The notes: generated from the letters alone by a model not told the origin. DNA of 53,214 nt from Planctomycetota bacterium (GCA_023432465.1 JAEYUO010000069.1:1-53214), one strand, 5' to 3'; positions 9,093 to 20,193 are shown, numbered from the stretch's first letter. Numbers and translations: made by a program.

Positions 9093-9235
9093 TCAAGACG
9101 GAGAACCGGATGGCAGGGGACGACGTCACAGGCAATCAAGCCACGCACACAATGTACCCCGCACAGAACGCGGGGCCAGAGGCTGACCCATACGGATGAG
9201 AAAGGTTGGGGGTTTCCGCCTCGGGTCGGCGGCGT

Positions 9236-9250
9236 TACCCTATCGGCATG
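9236..9250 (+). promoter_or_regulatory. -10 element TACCCT placed for a leaderless start
   Basis: TACCCT at 9236-9241 is followed by six bases and then the ATG at 9248. No Shine-Dalgarno sequence is present. Transcription starting about seven bases after the -10 box would begin at the ATG. Confidence 0.4.
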
Positions 9251-11074
9251 ACGACCTATACCCCCCAGCACCCCCCCCATCGCATCATCGGCCCGAGCCT
9301 TGAGAACGTCGATCCGCACACGGTGACGATTTCGGGGTTGGTGCTGGATGCGGTGTACGACGCCTCGAACCCGGCGGAATCGCTGACGAACTTGTCGAGA
9401 GATATCGCCGCGCCGGGTCAGTTCCCGTTTACGCGCGGGCTGTTCCCCGAGGGGTATCGCACGCGGCTGTGGACGATGCGGCAGTTCGCGGGTTTCGGCT
9501 CGGCGGATGACACGAACAAGCGGTTCAAGTATCTGTTGGAGCAGGCCAAGCACGCGGGCGGGAAGGTGACGGCGAACACGGGGCTGTCAACCGCGTTTGA
9601 CCTGCCGACGCTGATGGGACGTGATTCGGATGATGCGCTGTCGGTGGGGGAGGTGGGCCGGTGCGGCGTCGCGATCGACACGATCGAGGACATGCACCGG
9701 TTGTATGCGGATATTCCCGTTGACAAGGTGACGGTGTCGCAAACGATCAACGGTCCCGCGGCGGTGATCTGGGCGATGTATCTGGCGATGGCCAAGCAGC
9801 GCGGCATCGGCTGGGACAAGCTGGGCGGGACGCTGCAGAACGACATTCTGAAGGAGTTCCACTCGCAGAACGAGTTCATCTTCCCGCCGGAGGCGTCGGT
9901 GAAGCTCGTCGTCGATACGATCGAGTTCCAGAGCAAGCACTGCCCGAAGTGGAACAGCGTTTCGATCTCGGGGTACCACATCCGCGAGGCGGGCTCGGCG
10001 GCGGTGCAGGAGCTCGCGTTCACGCTGCGGGATGGGATGGAATACGTCGAGGCGTGCATCGAGCGGGGCCTGCCGATCGATGACTTTGCGCCGCGGCTGT
10101 CGTACTTCTTCAACTCGCACAACGAGTTCTTCGAGGAGATCTGCAAGCTGCGGGCGGCGCGGCGGATCTGGGCGCGGATGATGAAGGAACGCTACGGCGC
10201 GAAGAACGAGCGGTCGTGGTTCATGAAGACGCACGTGCAGACGGCGGGGTGTTCGCTGACAGAGCAGCAGCCGCTGAACAACATCGTGCGGGTGGCGTAT
10301 CAGGCGATGGCCGCGGTGCTGGGCGGGTGCCAGAGCCTGCACACCGATTCGATGGATGAGACGCTGGGCCTGCCGACGGAGCAGGCGGTGACGGTCGCGC
10401 TGCGGACGCAGCAGATTTTGGCGTATGAGACGGGCGTGACGAGGACGGTGGACCCGCTGGGCGGGTCGTGGTTCATCGAGGAACTGACGGACAAGATGGA
10501 GGCGGGCGCGCTGGAGTTGATCGACGAGATCGACCGGATGGGGACGTATGGAAATGGCCAAATGGCAAATGGCCAAAGGGCCAAATCAGGAGCGCAGGCC
10601 GCTGGCTCGAACTCGCCATCTGGGAGTTTGCAATCTGGCAGTCTGGCGGAGCACCCCGCCTACGCGCCGCGCACCAGCTACGGCCGCTCCGTCGTCGCGG
10701 GGATCAACAAGGGGTACTTCCGCCGGCAGATCGCCGAGGCGTCGTACCGCTTCAGCGAGGAGTGCGAGGCGAACGACCGCATCATCGTGGGCGTGAACGC
10801 GTTCACGGAGGGGAGCGATGAGCGGCCGCTGGACATCCTGCAGATCAGCCACCAGGTGGAGACGGACCAGTGCTCGCGGCTGGCGGCGTTCAAGCAGAAG
10901 CGGGATGCGAAGGGTGTGGAGGCCGCGCTGAACTCCATCCGCGAGGCGGCGCGGGCGGACCAGAACGTGATGCCCGCGCTGGTGGAGGGTGCGCTGGCGA
11001 ACTGCACGCTGGGCGAGATGGTGCAGGCGCTGGCGGATGTGTACGGGCGGTATGGCGGCGGGCCGGAGTGGTGA
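9248..11074 (+). CDS. Methylmalonyl-CoA mutase family protein, large (catalytic) subunit
   Basis: 608 residues. The sequence is typical of the acyl-CoA mutase catalytic barrel: RLWTMRQFAGFG near the N-terminus, GLSTAFDLPTLMGRDSDD, NGPAAVIWAMYLAMA, LGGTLQNDILKEF, VSISGYHIREAGS and HTDSMDETLGLPTEQAV. The enzyme rearranges carbon skeletons of acyl-CoA esters (for example methylmalonyl- to succinyl-CoA) using adenosylcobalamin. The protein ends without the cobalamin-binding domain (no DxHxxG), so it needs a separate small subunit, which is not in this window. Residues about 432-480 (10541-10687) are an in-frame, repeat-like insertion where relatives run straight from the 'IDRMG' helix to 'SVVAGINKGYFRRQIAEASY'. 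The start at 9248 follows a leaderless-type -10 box. Which acyl-CoA is the substrate is not decided. Confidence 0.88.
   Translation: MTTYTPQHPPHRIIGPSLENVDPHTVTISGLVLDAVYDASNPAESLTNLSRDIAAPGQFPFTRGLFPEGYRTRLWTMRQFAGFGSADDTNKRFKYLLEQAKHAGGKVTANTGLSTAFDLPTLMGRDSDDALSVGEVGRCGVAIDTIEDMHRLYADIPVDKVTVSQTINGPAAVIWAMYLAMAKQRGIGWDKLGGTLQNDILKEFHSQNEFIFPPEASVKLVVDTIEFQSKHCPKWNSVSISGYHIREAGSAAVQELAFTLRDGMEYVEACIERGLPIDDFAPRLSYFFNSHNEFFEEICKLRAARRIWARMMKERYGAKNERSWFMKTHVQTAGCSLTEQQPLNNIVRVAYQAMAAVLGGCQSLHTDSMDETLGLPTEQAVTVALRTQQILAYETGVTRTVDPLGGSWFIEELTDKMEAGALELIDEIDRMGTYGNGQMANGQRAKSGAQAAGSNSPSGSLQSGSLAEHPAYAPRTSYGRSVVAGINKGYFRRQIAEASYRFSEECEANDRIIVGVNAFTEGSDERPLDILQISHQVETDQCSRLAAFKQKRDAKGVEAALNSIREAARADQNVMPALVEGALANCTLGEMVQALADVYGRYGGGPEW
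10541..10687 (+). repeat. Low-complexity in-frame insertion in the mutase gene
   Basis: A 147-base block (49 codons) interrupts a conserved part of the mutase. Its left half is made of 7-9 base units like AATGGCCA/AATGGCA, and its right half contains CATCTGGGAG and CAATCTGGCAG repeats. It is more AT-rich than the flanking gene and encodes Gly, Asn, Gln and Ser-rich sequence. It keeps the frame open. Confidence 0.65.
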
Positions 11075-11108
11075 TCAGAGAGACAGTAGGTGTCCTATGA
11101 GCACTTCT

Positions 11109-11155
11109 GACACCAAGCCTGCAACTGCTTGGGGATGCAGGCTTCAGCTTGTGTC
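11109..11155. terminator. Stem-loop after the mutase gene
   Basis: AAGCCTGCA (11115-11123) pairs with TGCAGGCTT (11136-11144) around a 12-base loop, and GACAC/GTGTC further out (11109-11113, 11151-11155) can extend the structure. It lies 35 bases after the mutase stop and has no T run, so the terminator role is only likely. Confidence 0.45.
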
Positions 11156-11179
11156 GCCTATCTGATATAACACGTTTCT

Positions 11180-12463
11180 ATGCCAAACGTGATCCCGGTT
11201 CCGCCTCTCGGTCGCATCAGTGAGTATGCAGTCCCGGACAAGCATTCGTGCCTATCGGGCGATCTCGTCGTGGTCGAGGGTCCGAAGGGCCTTGCCGGCG
11301 TCAGTCTGTCTCAACGCGCTCTCATCTGGCATTATCCATACGACCCCGAGCCGGATGTCGATGCGCCAGACGGACAGATCTGTGCCCGGCGGAGCATCGA
11401 TTCACCACAATGGATCTCCGCCGATCAACGCGTCGTCGTGACTCTGATCGCTGATCGGCAGATTCCGCATCTCGTGGCTATCGACGGTCGGAGCGGCAAG
11501 CCGCTGTGGGAGATCGAAGTCGAGCTTCCGCGCGAGATGCTCAGGAAAGAGAAGGGTCTTCACACAGGCTGGGGTCGTTTCAGCTGCGGCCTCAAGTTCG
11601 TTTCACGAGATGACCTGCTGGCGTTATGCTGTGTCCGGTACATGTCGGAGTGCGGCCTGGTGGATCACGTTCAAGAGCCCGGTGAGTCCACATTTCTCGT
11701 GCGTATCGATCCCGCATCCGGAATGCTGCTGTGGACTTCCCACCTGTTCGGCGTCAGAGCAGGAGAAGGAAGCATCAACTTCCGCGGCCCGTTCCTGCGG
11801 GGCGATGAAGTCGGCGATATCGACTGGAGCACCGGGCAGGCTCGCGTGGTCCACACACGGCCCGGCGTACGTGCCTGGCCAACTGCACACCATGGCGGCA
11901 TATTGCTCGCCTCAGTCGACAAGGGCAAGATCACAGTCGAGCACATAGATCGCAATGGCGATGTCGGTTCATCCACGCCATGGAAGCGGGCCGGAGTGAA
12001 GTCGCTAAACTGGTGGCCGGGATCACCGATGCCGGTGCTCCAGATCAACAATCAAGGCGTTGTATTCGTTGCCGACGATCTCTCTCCGCGATGGGAAGCG
12101 AAGGCCAAGCCATGGATCTATGGTGCAAGCACCGGTGTCGGGACGCCGGTAGTCGTCGCAACCAATGGCGCCGGTGGCCACCTCCTCGCCTTCGACCGTG
12201 AAACAGGCGCAGAATGCATGCGATTCACGCCAGCAGAAGGCGGAGTGCGCGATCTCGTGCGATTGGACGGTGAGGATCTGTACATTTGCACGGGTGATCG
12301 TGAGCTCCTGTGCACCGATGGTCATCAGGTCGAGAGTGTGAAGTTCGGCGGCAAGGTAGATGATTGGCAACTGCTGGGAGTGTTTGAGAGGCAGGCGGTC
12401 TATGTTTCCGTGAATGGAGTGGTGCGTGTGAGGCTCGTGAGCATCCCGGCAACTCCTCAATGA
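11180..12463 (+). CDS. Predicted PQQ-like beta-propeller protein, function unknown
   Basis: 427 residues, no signal peptide. Recurring blade-like motifs such as ALIWHYPYD, GKPLWEIEVE and GMLLWTSHLFG ('..G..lW...') mark a quinoprotein-type (PQQ-like) beta-propeller that probably serves in binding rather than as an oxidase. The ATG at 11180 lacks a Shine-Dalgarno sequence; an AT-rich GATATAAC lies eight bases before it, so it may be leaderless. Codon use is less GC-rich than in the neighbours, hinting at later acquisition. The next gene (NERD protein) starts 57 bases downstream on the same strand. Confidence 0.6.
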   Translation: MPNVIPVPPLGRISEYAVPDKHSCLSGDLVVVEGPKGLAGVSLSQRALIWHYPYDPEPDVDAPDGQICARRSIDSPQWISADQRVVVTLIADRQIPHLVAIDGRSGKPLWEIEVELPREMLRKEKGLHTGWGRFSCGLKFVSRDDLLALCCVRYMSECGLVDHVQEPGESTFLVRIDPASGMLLWTSHLFGVRAGEGSINFRGPFLRGDEVGDIDWSTGQARVVHTRPGVRAWPTAHHGGILLASVDKGKITVEHIDRNGDVGSSTPWKRAGVKSLNWWPGSPMPVLQINNQGVVFVADDLSPRWEAKAKPWIYGASTGVGTPVVVATNGAGGHLLAFDRETGAECMRFTPAEGGVRDLVRLDGEDLYICTGDRELLCTDGHQVESVKFGGKVDDWQLLGVFERQAVYVSVNGVVRVRLVSIPATPQ

Positions 12464-12520
12464 GCGGGACATGTGGCTTCCCGCCGACAAGTGAGGTCTT
12501 AAGTCTGTTACATTCTTCCC

Positions 12521-13360
12521 ATGCCCCACTCACCCCTCAAAGGCTCCCCCCTCGCCCGTGGCCCTGGAGACTCGCTTCTTTGGCAGCTCTTCAGTCAGTC
12601 GATCGGCCCTCCGATCTTCTGGCTTCTCGGATTGATGTACGCCATGGGCATGTTCTTTGGCACGATTTTCTCTATATCGACGCCGGTGTTCGGTTTCCCA
12701 CTTTGGCAGCTTCTTTCCGGCATTGGTAGCGTTGTTTGTGCCGCCGGGCTCGCTCTCAACTGGCGGAAGTGGATGACCCGGATGGACAACATCCACAAGG
12801 GCCGCGCGGGCGAACAGGCCGCCGCGGCGTTCCTTGCCGAACTCGGCAAGGACGGGTACATCATCGCCCACGACATTCCGCTCAAGGCTCTCGATTCCTC
12901 GCAACCTGAAGGCCCCAACATCGATCACCTGGCCATCGGCCCGGCGGGCGTGTTCGTCATCGAGACGAAGTATGTCGCCAAGTCACGTGCGGATGGCAGG
13001 GCGAACGAAGTCACCTACGACCCAAGCGAGAACGGAGGGAAGGGCCGACTCCTGTTCAATGGCGCCAAGCACGATCGCTGTGCACTGGAACAGGTCAGGC
13101 GCAACGCGAAGGTTGTGGATGTGTTCCTGCGAAGCAAGCAGTTGGAGCATGCGGTCCCGGTGACCCCGATCGTGTTTGTCCTGGGATGGATGGTGAAGGT
13201 GCCGGCCTCGTTGGACGTTCGGGTGCTGAACCCCAAGCTGGTGTTTCCGCTCCTTCGCGGGATGCCGAGGGTGATGGATGCTCGCCAGGTGGGCAGGCTC
13301 TACGAGTCCGTCCTGCCCGCACTCACCCGTGCGGATACGACGGCGGAACTCTTCGAGTGA
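12521..13360 (+). CDS. NERD (nuclease-related) domain membrane protein
   Basis: 279 residues. Two transmembrane helices lie at about 30-52 and 58-80. A NERD domain follows at about 95-215: GEQAAAAFLAEL at the N-terminal helix, then NIDHLAIGPAGVFVIETKY (133-151), which carries the D...ExK nuclease-fold residues. NERD domains resemble PD-(D/E)xK nucleases and occur in DNA-processing and membrane-bound bacterial proteins; activity here is unproven. No ribosome site is seen, but TACATT at 12509-12514 stands six bases before the ATG, the same arrangement as at 9248. It converges on the TetR operon; the 174-base gap downstream shows nothing clear. Confidence 0.75.
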   Translation: MPHSPLKGSPLARGPGDSLLWQLFSQSIGPPIFWLLGLMYAMGMFFGTIFSISTPVFGFPLWQLLSGIGSVVCAAGLALNWRKWMTRMDNIHKGRAGEQAAAAFLAELGKDGYIIAHDIPLKALDSSQPEGPNIDHLAIGPAGVFVIETKYVAKSRADGRANEVTYDPSENGGKGRLLFNGAKHDRCALEQVRRNAKVVDVFLRSKQLEHAVPVTPIVFVLGWMVKVPASLDVRVLNPKLVFPLLRGMPRVMDARQVGRLYESVLPALTRADTTAELFE

Positions 13361-13534
13361 TCTGAACTGGTGGTAAGGTCAAGTGGCAGGCATGCGATCG
13401 TCGCAGCTATGACAATGCCGGCGTGCTGTCCGGATGCTTCTCAAGGCAACCGATCAACGAGGGACAACAGGTCATTTCCTCGCGATCGACCCGAACGTCA
13501 AAGGGTCGGCGGGCCGGAGTGGTGAGGCGGGCGG

Positions 13535-14221
13535 TCAGGGTTTGGGCACGGGCCGAGAGTTGGTGGTCCGCATCCGGCCGGAGGCCGCGGGGTAAGTGGC
13601 ATCGCTTTCGGTGGTCGCAGCGCGAACGAGCGCGTGGATGGCCCACTGCTTGATGCGGCGGGCCTGTTTGGGATCGATGCCCAGAACGTCCTGGAAGACA
13701 AGCATGGACTCAAGCCCAAAGACCAGCGCGAGCGATGCGCTGAGGTTGCGGTATGTCCGCGGCGACAGTTGTGCCCGGACTGGCGCGAGCGCGGCCTCGA
13801 TCAGCGGCTCGCGGCGGTTCTGGCGGAGGGGGACCGATGGTGACTTCGCTGCCCGCTGGCTGACCGATCGCTGCAGCGAGGCGGCGAGCATGAGGCGGAG
13901 CTGGCGCTCGTTGCGGTACGACATGTCGTGCAGGGCGGCCTCGGCCTTGTCGACGCGGGCGACAGGGTCGGTCGTGAGGTCGTTGGCGAAGAGCGCGGCG
14001 GGGTCGGGCGCATCATCATCGATCGGCGCTTCAACCAGCAGCGACTCGACGGTCGGGAAGTAGCGGTAGGCCGTCGCGCGCGAGACCATCGCCTCCGCGG
14101 CGACATCGTCGATCGTCGGCGACTTGCCCTGCTTGAGCAGCCGCGCGGCCGCACTGAGCAGGTCCTTGCGTGTGCGGTGGCGCTGGTTGGATCGGCCGCT
14201 CATCGTGGCAGGCTTGGGCAT
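13535..14221 (-). CDS. TetR-family transcriptional regulator
   Basis: 228 residues from the ATG at 14221, chosen because GAGG stands five bases upstream (an in-frame start at 14239 would overlap the previous gene). The N-terminal helix-turn-helix at about 37-56 (TIDDVAAEAMVSRATAYRYFP) is the TetR signature. The rest is an all-helical ligand domain with no recognisable specificity. It is the last gene of a SnoaL-like / GNAT / TetR operon (12-base gap to the GNAT gene). The perfect inverted repeat inside the operon promoter (15682-15699) is the obvious candidate operator, so the protein probably represses its own operon. Confidence 0.85.
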   Translation of the reverse strand: MPKPATMSGRSNQRHRTRKDLLSAAARLLKQGKSPTIDDVAAEAMVSRATAYRYFPTVESLLVEAPIDDDAPDPAALFANDLTTDPVARVDKAEAALHDMSYRNERQLRLMLAASLQRSVSQRAAKSPSVPLRQNRREPLIEAALAPVRAQLSPRTYRNLSASLALVFGLESMLVFQDVLGIDPKQARRIKQWAIHALVRAATTESDATYPAASGRMRTTNSRPVPKP

Positions 14222-14232
14222 GTCGCCTCGCT

Positions 14233-15099
14233 TCAGCACTGGATGGATGGGAAGGAAGGCCCGGGCGCGCTGGTGTATGGACCGATCGCCATGGCGTTGA
14301 GGACCTTGGCGGTTCGGAAGCCGCGGGCGAGCGCGGCGCGGAAGAGGTCGCGCTGGCTCATTGGGACGATGACGACGGCCATTGGCGGTTCGACCATTCG
14401 CGCGGTGTGGACGGCGAGGGCGAGGAGGTCGTCGTTGGTTTCGGCCGCGGAATGGCCGAAGAGGGTGGAGATCTGGTAGGCGACGATGCGGTTGGCTCGC
14501 GTGCGTACGAAGGCGGGGAGGCCGAGGGCGAAGAGCGCGGCGGCATCGTTCGCGCGGGGGATGCCGTGGTGCCTGTGCGAGAGCGCGGCGATGGCGGGGA
14601 GGTCATCTCGCGTGGCGGGGCGGCAGTTTGGGTCATCGGCGTCGACGGGCGCAGGGTGCATGAGCGCGGCGGAGTCCTGCCAGCGGAAGCCGAGGGAGGT
14701 GTAGAGGGAGAGCGAGGTGGTGTTGATCGCTTCCTGGAAGAGCCGGACCTGGACATTCGTGCCGCGGCGCCGGCAGGCTTCATCGATGGCCCACTGCATG
14801 AGCGTGCGGCCGACGCCCTTGGACTGGATGGTCGGATCGACGGTGATCGGTCCGACGCCGCAGACTTCGTCGGCGTGGAGAAGGAAGTTAGAGCCGATGA
14901 GCCGGCCGTTTTCGATGGCGGCCATGCCGGTGTAGTCGGGACGGTTGATGACGGCACCGATGATCAGGCGGCCGACATCGATGGTGGGGACATCGGGCGG
15001 GACGTTGTGCCGCTCGTGGAGGGAGTTGAAGGCGAGGTGACAGATGCGGGCGAGGTCCTCGGTATGCTCGGGACGGGCGGGGAGGAGTTGGATGGGCAT
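14233..15099 (-). CDS. GNAT-family N-acetyltransferase
   Basis: 288 residues. The acetyl-CoA pyrophosphate loop is visible as QSKGVGRTLM (92-101), preceded by the strand GVGPITVDP and followed by NTTSLSLYTSLGFRWQ, all usual for the GNAT fold. The length allows a second, degenerate GNAT half (residues about 165-285). The substrate is unknown; such enzymes acetylate small amines, antibiotics or proteins. It sits between the SnoaL-like gene and the TetR gene on the same strand. The 126-base gap upstream carries only low-complexity GGATTTTGGATTTTGG-like sequence. Confidence 0.8.
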   Translation of the reverse strand: MPIQLLPARPEHTEDLARICHLAFNSLHERHNVPPDVPTIDVGRLIIGAVINRPDYTGMAAIENGRLIGSNFLLHADEVCGVGPITVDPTIQSKGVGRTLMQWAIDEACRRRGTNVQVRLFQEAINTTSLSLYTSLGFRWQDSAALMHPAPVDADDPNCRPATRDDLPAIAALSHRHHGIPRANDAAALFALGLPAFVRTRANRIVAYQISTLFGHSAAETNDDLLALAVHTARMVEPPMAVVIVPMSQRDLFRAALARGFRTAKVLNAMAIGPYTSAPGPSFPSIQC

Positions 15100-15225
15100 G
15101 GGGAGTCCGATTCTGGATTGCGGATTTTGGATTTTGGAGTGGGGAGCACTTCAAGGCCGTACGCCGCGGTCATAGGTGAGACGCGGAGGGCACAGAGAAA
15201 GAAGCAGTACGGGGTGCGGAGTGGC

Positions 15226-15648
15226 TCAGTCCTGCGGGAGTTGCTGGATGATCGCGGCCATGTCGAGCCAGACCTGCTCGCGCTGGATCTTGCCATCGGC
15301 GGCAAACTCGATGACGTGCAGCAGGCGGAACTTCAGCGGGCGGTTGCGGCCCTCGAGGCCGAAGGGTCGGCCGGGGGCGCGGCCCTCCCACATGGACTCG
15401 TCGATGAGGAAGCCGTCGCCGTAGAGCCGCTTGATGACGGTGACCTTGCTCTCGGCGAGGTCGCTAAAGGTCTGCTCGTAGAAGCGACGGGCGGCATCGC
15501 GGCCGTAGCTGGGGCCGAGGGGCCAGCCGACGATGTCGTGGACGGCATCGGGGGCGAGGGTGGAGAGGACGCCCTCGACGTCGTCGGTGGCTTCGTGGTG
15601 GAAGTGCTCGTCGATCTTGCGGTCCATTTCGGCGGGGGAGAGGGGCAT
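15226..15648 (-). CDS. SnoaL-like / NTF2-fold protein
   Basis: 140 residues from the ATG at 15648, which has GGAG nine bases upstream. Features typical of the SnoaL-like polyketide-cyclase/ester-cyclase group: a first helix DRKIDEHFHHEATDDVEGVLS, then 'APDAVHDIVGWPLGPSYGRDAARRFYEQTF' and a C-terminal strand 'HVIEFAADGKIQREQVWLDMAAI'. Members act as small-molecule isomerases or hydrolases, or simply as binding proteins. It is the first gene of the operon controlled by the promoter at 15676-15704. An in-frame ATG at 15699 lies inside the promoter and cannot be the start. Confidence 0.75.
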   Translation of the reverse strand: MPLSPAEMDRKIDEHFHHEATDDVEGVLSTLAPDAVHDIVGWPLGPSYGRDAARRFYEQTFSDLAESKVTVIKRLYGDGFLIDESMWEGRAPGRPFGLEGRNRPLKFRLLHVIEFAADGKIQREQVWLDMAAIIQQLPQD

Positions 15649-15675
15649 GGGAGTGCTCCGGCAGGGGTGAGTGAA

Positions 15676-15704
15676 AGTGTAATGAGACAAATGTCTCATG
15701 TCAA
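15676..15704 (-). promoter_or_regulatory. Sigma-70-type promoter with TetR-type operator in the spacer
   Basis: Read on the minus strand: TTGACA (15704-15699), a 17-base spacer, then TACACT (15681-15676). The spacer together with one -35 base is a perfect inverted repeat, ATGAGACA-AA-TGTCTCAT (15682-15699, plus-strand reading). A repressor bound there would block RNA polymerase directly. The downstream operon encodes a TetR protein. Promoter match and palindrome are seen; the pairing with that TetR protein is inferred. Confidence 0.85.
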
Positions 15705-15734
15705 GAAGTCTGTATCGAGTTGGCTTGAGTCAAC

Positions 15735-15761
15735 AAAAAACCCCGGCATGGGCCGGGGTTT
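15735..15761 (-). terminator. Intrinsic terminator of clpX
   Basis: A perfect 10-bp stem (AAACCCCGGC / GCCGGGGTTT, loop ATGG) is preceded by AAAAAA on the plus strand. Read on the minus strand this is a GC-rich hairpin followed by a T run, 74 bases after the clpX stop. Confidence 0.85.
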
Positions 15762-15834
15762 GGGGGATGCTGCGGTTGTCGAGCGGTGATCTCGCGGGAT
15801 CAATCGCACGGGCAGGATGCCCGTGCCACGGCGA

Positions 15835-17226
<1,392 letters not shown>

Positions 17227-17504
17227 GGACGAAGCCTCATAAATGAACCGCGGGCACGCCGCGGAAAGGTGCGAACATCAATGCCAACTGCCTTCTATCG
17301 GCGGATGGCTCCGGGCCCTGCACTCCCTGACGTGGGGGGAGAATGCTTGCACTGTCCCCTCGGAGAGAATGCAGGGCGGTAATCAGACCCATTGTACGTC
17401 CGTGGGGTGTGGTCGCGGCGAGTGGCGCAGAAATGGCCGTGTGCGAATCTGGCCTCGGGCGTCACAGACAGCACACCCCATAATCGTGGGAGAGTCCGGC
17501 GCGG

Positions 17505-17942
17505 TCACGCGCTGGGGGGCTTGCGGTCGTACTGACCGCCGCGGTCTTTGGGAGAGGGAGTCGGAAGGGGCGCGCCGGTGAGATCGAAGCCCGGCTTCGC
17601 GCGGAGTTCGCCATCGGGGCCGGGGCGAGGCGGGTCGGGTTGCTGTCGTTCGGGCTTGGCGGGCTGCGGGGCGGAGGAGCGGGCTGCGACGCGGACCGTC
17701 AGCGCCTTGCGCGCGGCATCGTACTCCTGCGTGGAGAGTTCGCCGGACTTGTGCATGCGCCGGAGCTCGCTGAGCATGCCGGAGGCGTCATCGGCGTCGC
17801 GGGCGAAGAGGCGTTTGCGCAGAAGCAAGATGACGATGCCCAGGAGGAGGACCGCGAGAATGAGCGCGCCGACCCAGATGAGCACATCCACGGATGATGC
17901 CGCGCCGGTGTTGGGAAGTGGGGACACCTGCCCGGGGATCAT
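17505..17942 (-). CDS. Small membrane protein with SHOCT-like segment
   Basis: 145 residues. One transmembrane helix at about 20-42 is followed by a basic turn (RKRLF) and a SHOCT-like short helix pair, 'ELRRMHKSGELSTQEYDAARKAL', then a Pro-rich disordered tail. SHOCT segments are found at the ends of many membrane-associated proteins and are thought to help oligomerise. The ATG at 17942 overlaps the TGA of the upstream gene (ATGA), so the two are translationally coupled. Function unknown. Confidence 0.7.
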   Translation of the reverse strand: MIPGQVSPLPNTGAASSVDVLIWVGALILAVLLLGIVILLLRKRLFARDADDASGMLSELRRMHKSGELSTQEYDAARKALTVRVAARSSAPQPAKPERQQPDPPRPGPDGELRAKPGFDLTGAPLPTPSPKDRGGQYDRKPPSA

Positions 17943-18778
17943 GTCCAACCTCCGGCGATGATCTCATCGCGGATGGGCGTGAGGAGCTTGGGCTCGACGT
18001 AGGAATCGAGCAGATCGTGCGCGGCGGTGCGGATCTCGGTGAGGATCGTCGGAAGGGCCGCGACATCTGCGAAGGGGCCGAAGCGTCGGACGATGAGGTA
18101 GAGGCTGATGGGCTCTTCGCGGCCGCGGGAAGGGAGTTCGCTCCCGCCGGAGGCTGCGGCGGAGTGGCCTCGACGCGAGGAGCGGGTCTTGACCTCGATG
18201 TGTGCCTGGAGGTCGTTGGCATCGTTGAGGGCGACGCCGAAGATTGGCTGGCAATCCACCGGACGGAAGGCCATGTGTGGTCCTTCGCGTCCGGGGCGGC
18301 CGGGTCGGGCGGCAGCGCCTGCGAGCAGGGCCATCGGGGTGCCGGCCATGAGGGCGTTGCAGATGATGGCGTCGTGGTTGCCGGAGGCGGCAAGGTCGAA
18401 TCCGAGCAGGACCTCGATGCTCTCGATGTCGAGCGCGCTGATGTCGAGGTAGTAGGGGGCGGACTCGATCACCGCGCTGTGGAGGGCATAGGCGGCGTCC
18501 CACTCGCGGGGGCAGACACTGCCGGCGCGGACACTCGTGCGACGGACGGCGACCCACTCCTGCCATGCGGCGGAGCCGACGGCATCGGCCTCGGCGGCAT
18601 CGGATTCGAGGGCGAGTTCGTTCTGGTAGCGGCGGAACTGCGAGAGGCCGGGTCGCTGCCTGCGGAGCCGGTCATAGAGCCCAAGCACGGTCTCTCGCTT
18701 GGTCGGCAGGTCCATCTTGAGGTTGACGCGCAGGTTGACGTAGTACGCGGCGCAGGATGTGGCAAAACGAATGGGCAT
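17939..18778 (-). CDS. Conserved hypothetical protein, soluble
   Basis: 279 residues, no signal peptide or membrane helix. I do not recognise the family. Residues about 190-240 contain 'LQAHIEVKTRS' and 'PISLYLIVRRFGPF', suggesting an alpha/beta fold. A TACACT box on the minus strand (18812-18807) stands 28 bases before the ATG and is a likely -10 element. It is coupled by an ATGA overlap to the SHOCT-like membrane protein downstream. Confidence 0.6.
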   Translation of the reverse strand: MPIRFATSCAAYYVNLRVNLKMDLPTKRETVLGLYDRLRRQRPGLSQFRRYQNELALESDAAEADAVGSAAWQEWVAVRRTSVRAGSVCPREWDAAYALHSAVIESAPYYLDISALDIESIEVLLGFDLAASGNHDAIICNALMAGTPMALLAGAAARPGRPGREGPHMAFRPVDCQPIFGVALNDANDLQAHIEVKTRSSRRGHSAAASGGSELPSRGREEPISLYLIVRRFGPFADVAALPTILTEIRTAAHDLLDSYVEPKLLTPIRDEIIAGGWT

Positions 18779-18847
18779 CGGCCGGTCTCCCCGTCTGTCG
18801 GCGCGAAGTGTACCGGCGCGGGGCCGCGGCGTGGAGGCGGGGCTGAT

Positions 18848-19948
<1,101 letters not shown>

Positions 19949-20193
19949 AGGACTCCTGGCAAGCAGCCCTTGGTTCATGGTCACCCGCTCGGCAGGTTCG
20001 TCGGCGTGCTTGCCGCGGACCGTTGTTCGTGGCCGAGCGCGAGAGCCGTTGGACAGGAAGGGCTGCATCAGGTCCAAGAGCGATCGCGTGGTGAAAGGGT
20101 AGGTGCGCCGGGGGGATCGTGAGATGGGACTCTGGATTGTTGGTGGAATCGGGTGAATCGAACGATGCTCTGGTGCAACCCGATTCCGGCGAG

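Noticed and set aside
8996..9553. N-terminal extension of the metalloprotease
   Set aside because: A clean signal peptide starts at 8995; the upstream part is antisense to the mutase gene.
17227..17504. Possible structured RNA or tRNA upstream of clpX
   Set aside because: Several short inverted repeats are present, but there is no T-loop or acceptor stem and no known RNA family pattern; only a structured leader is possible.
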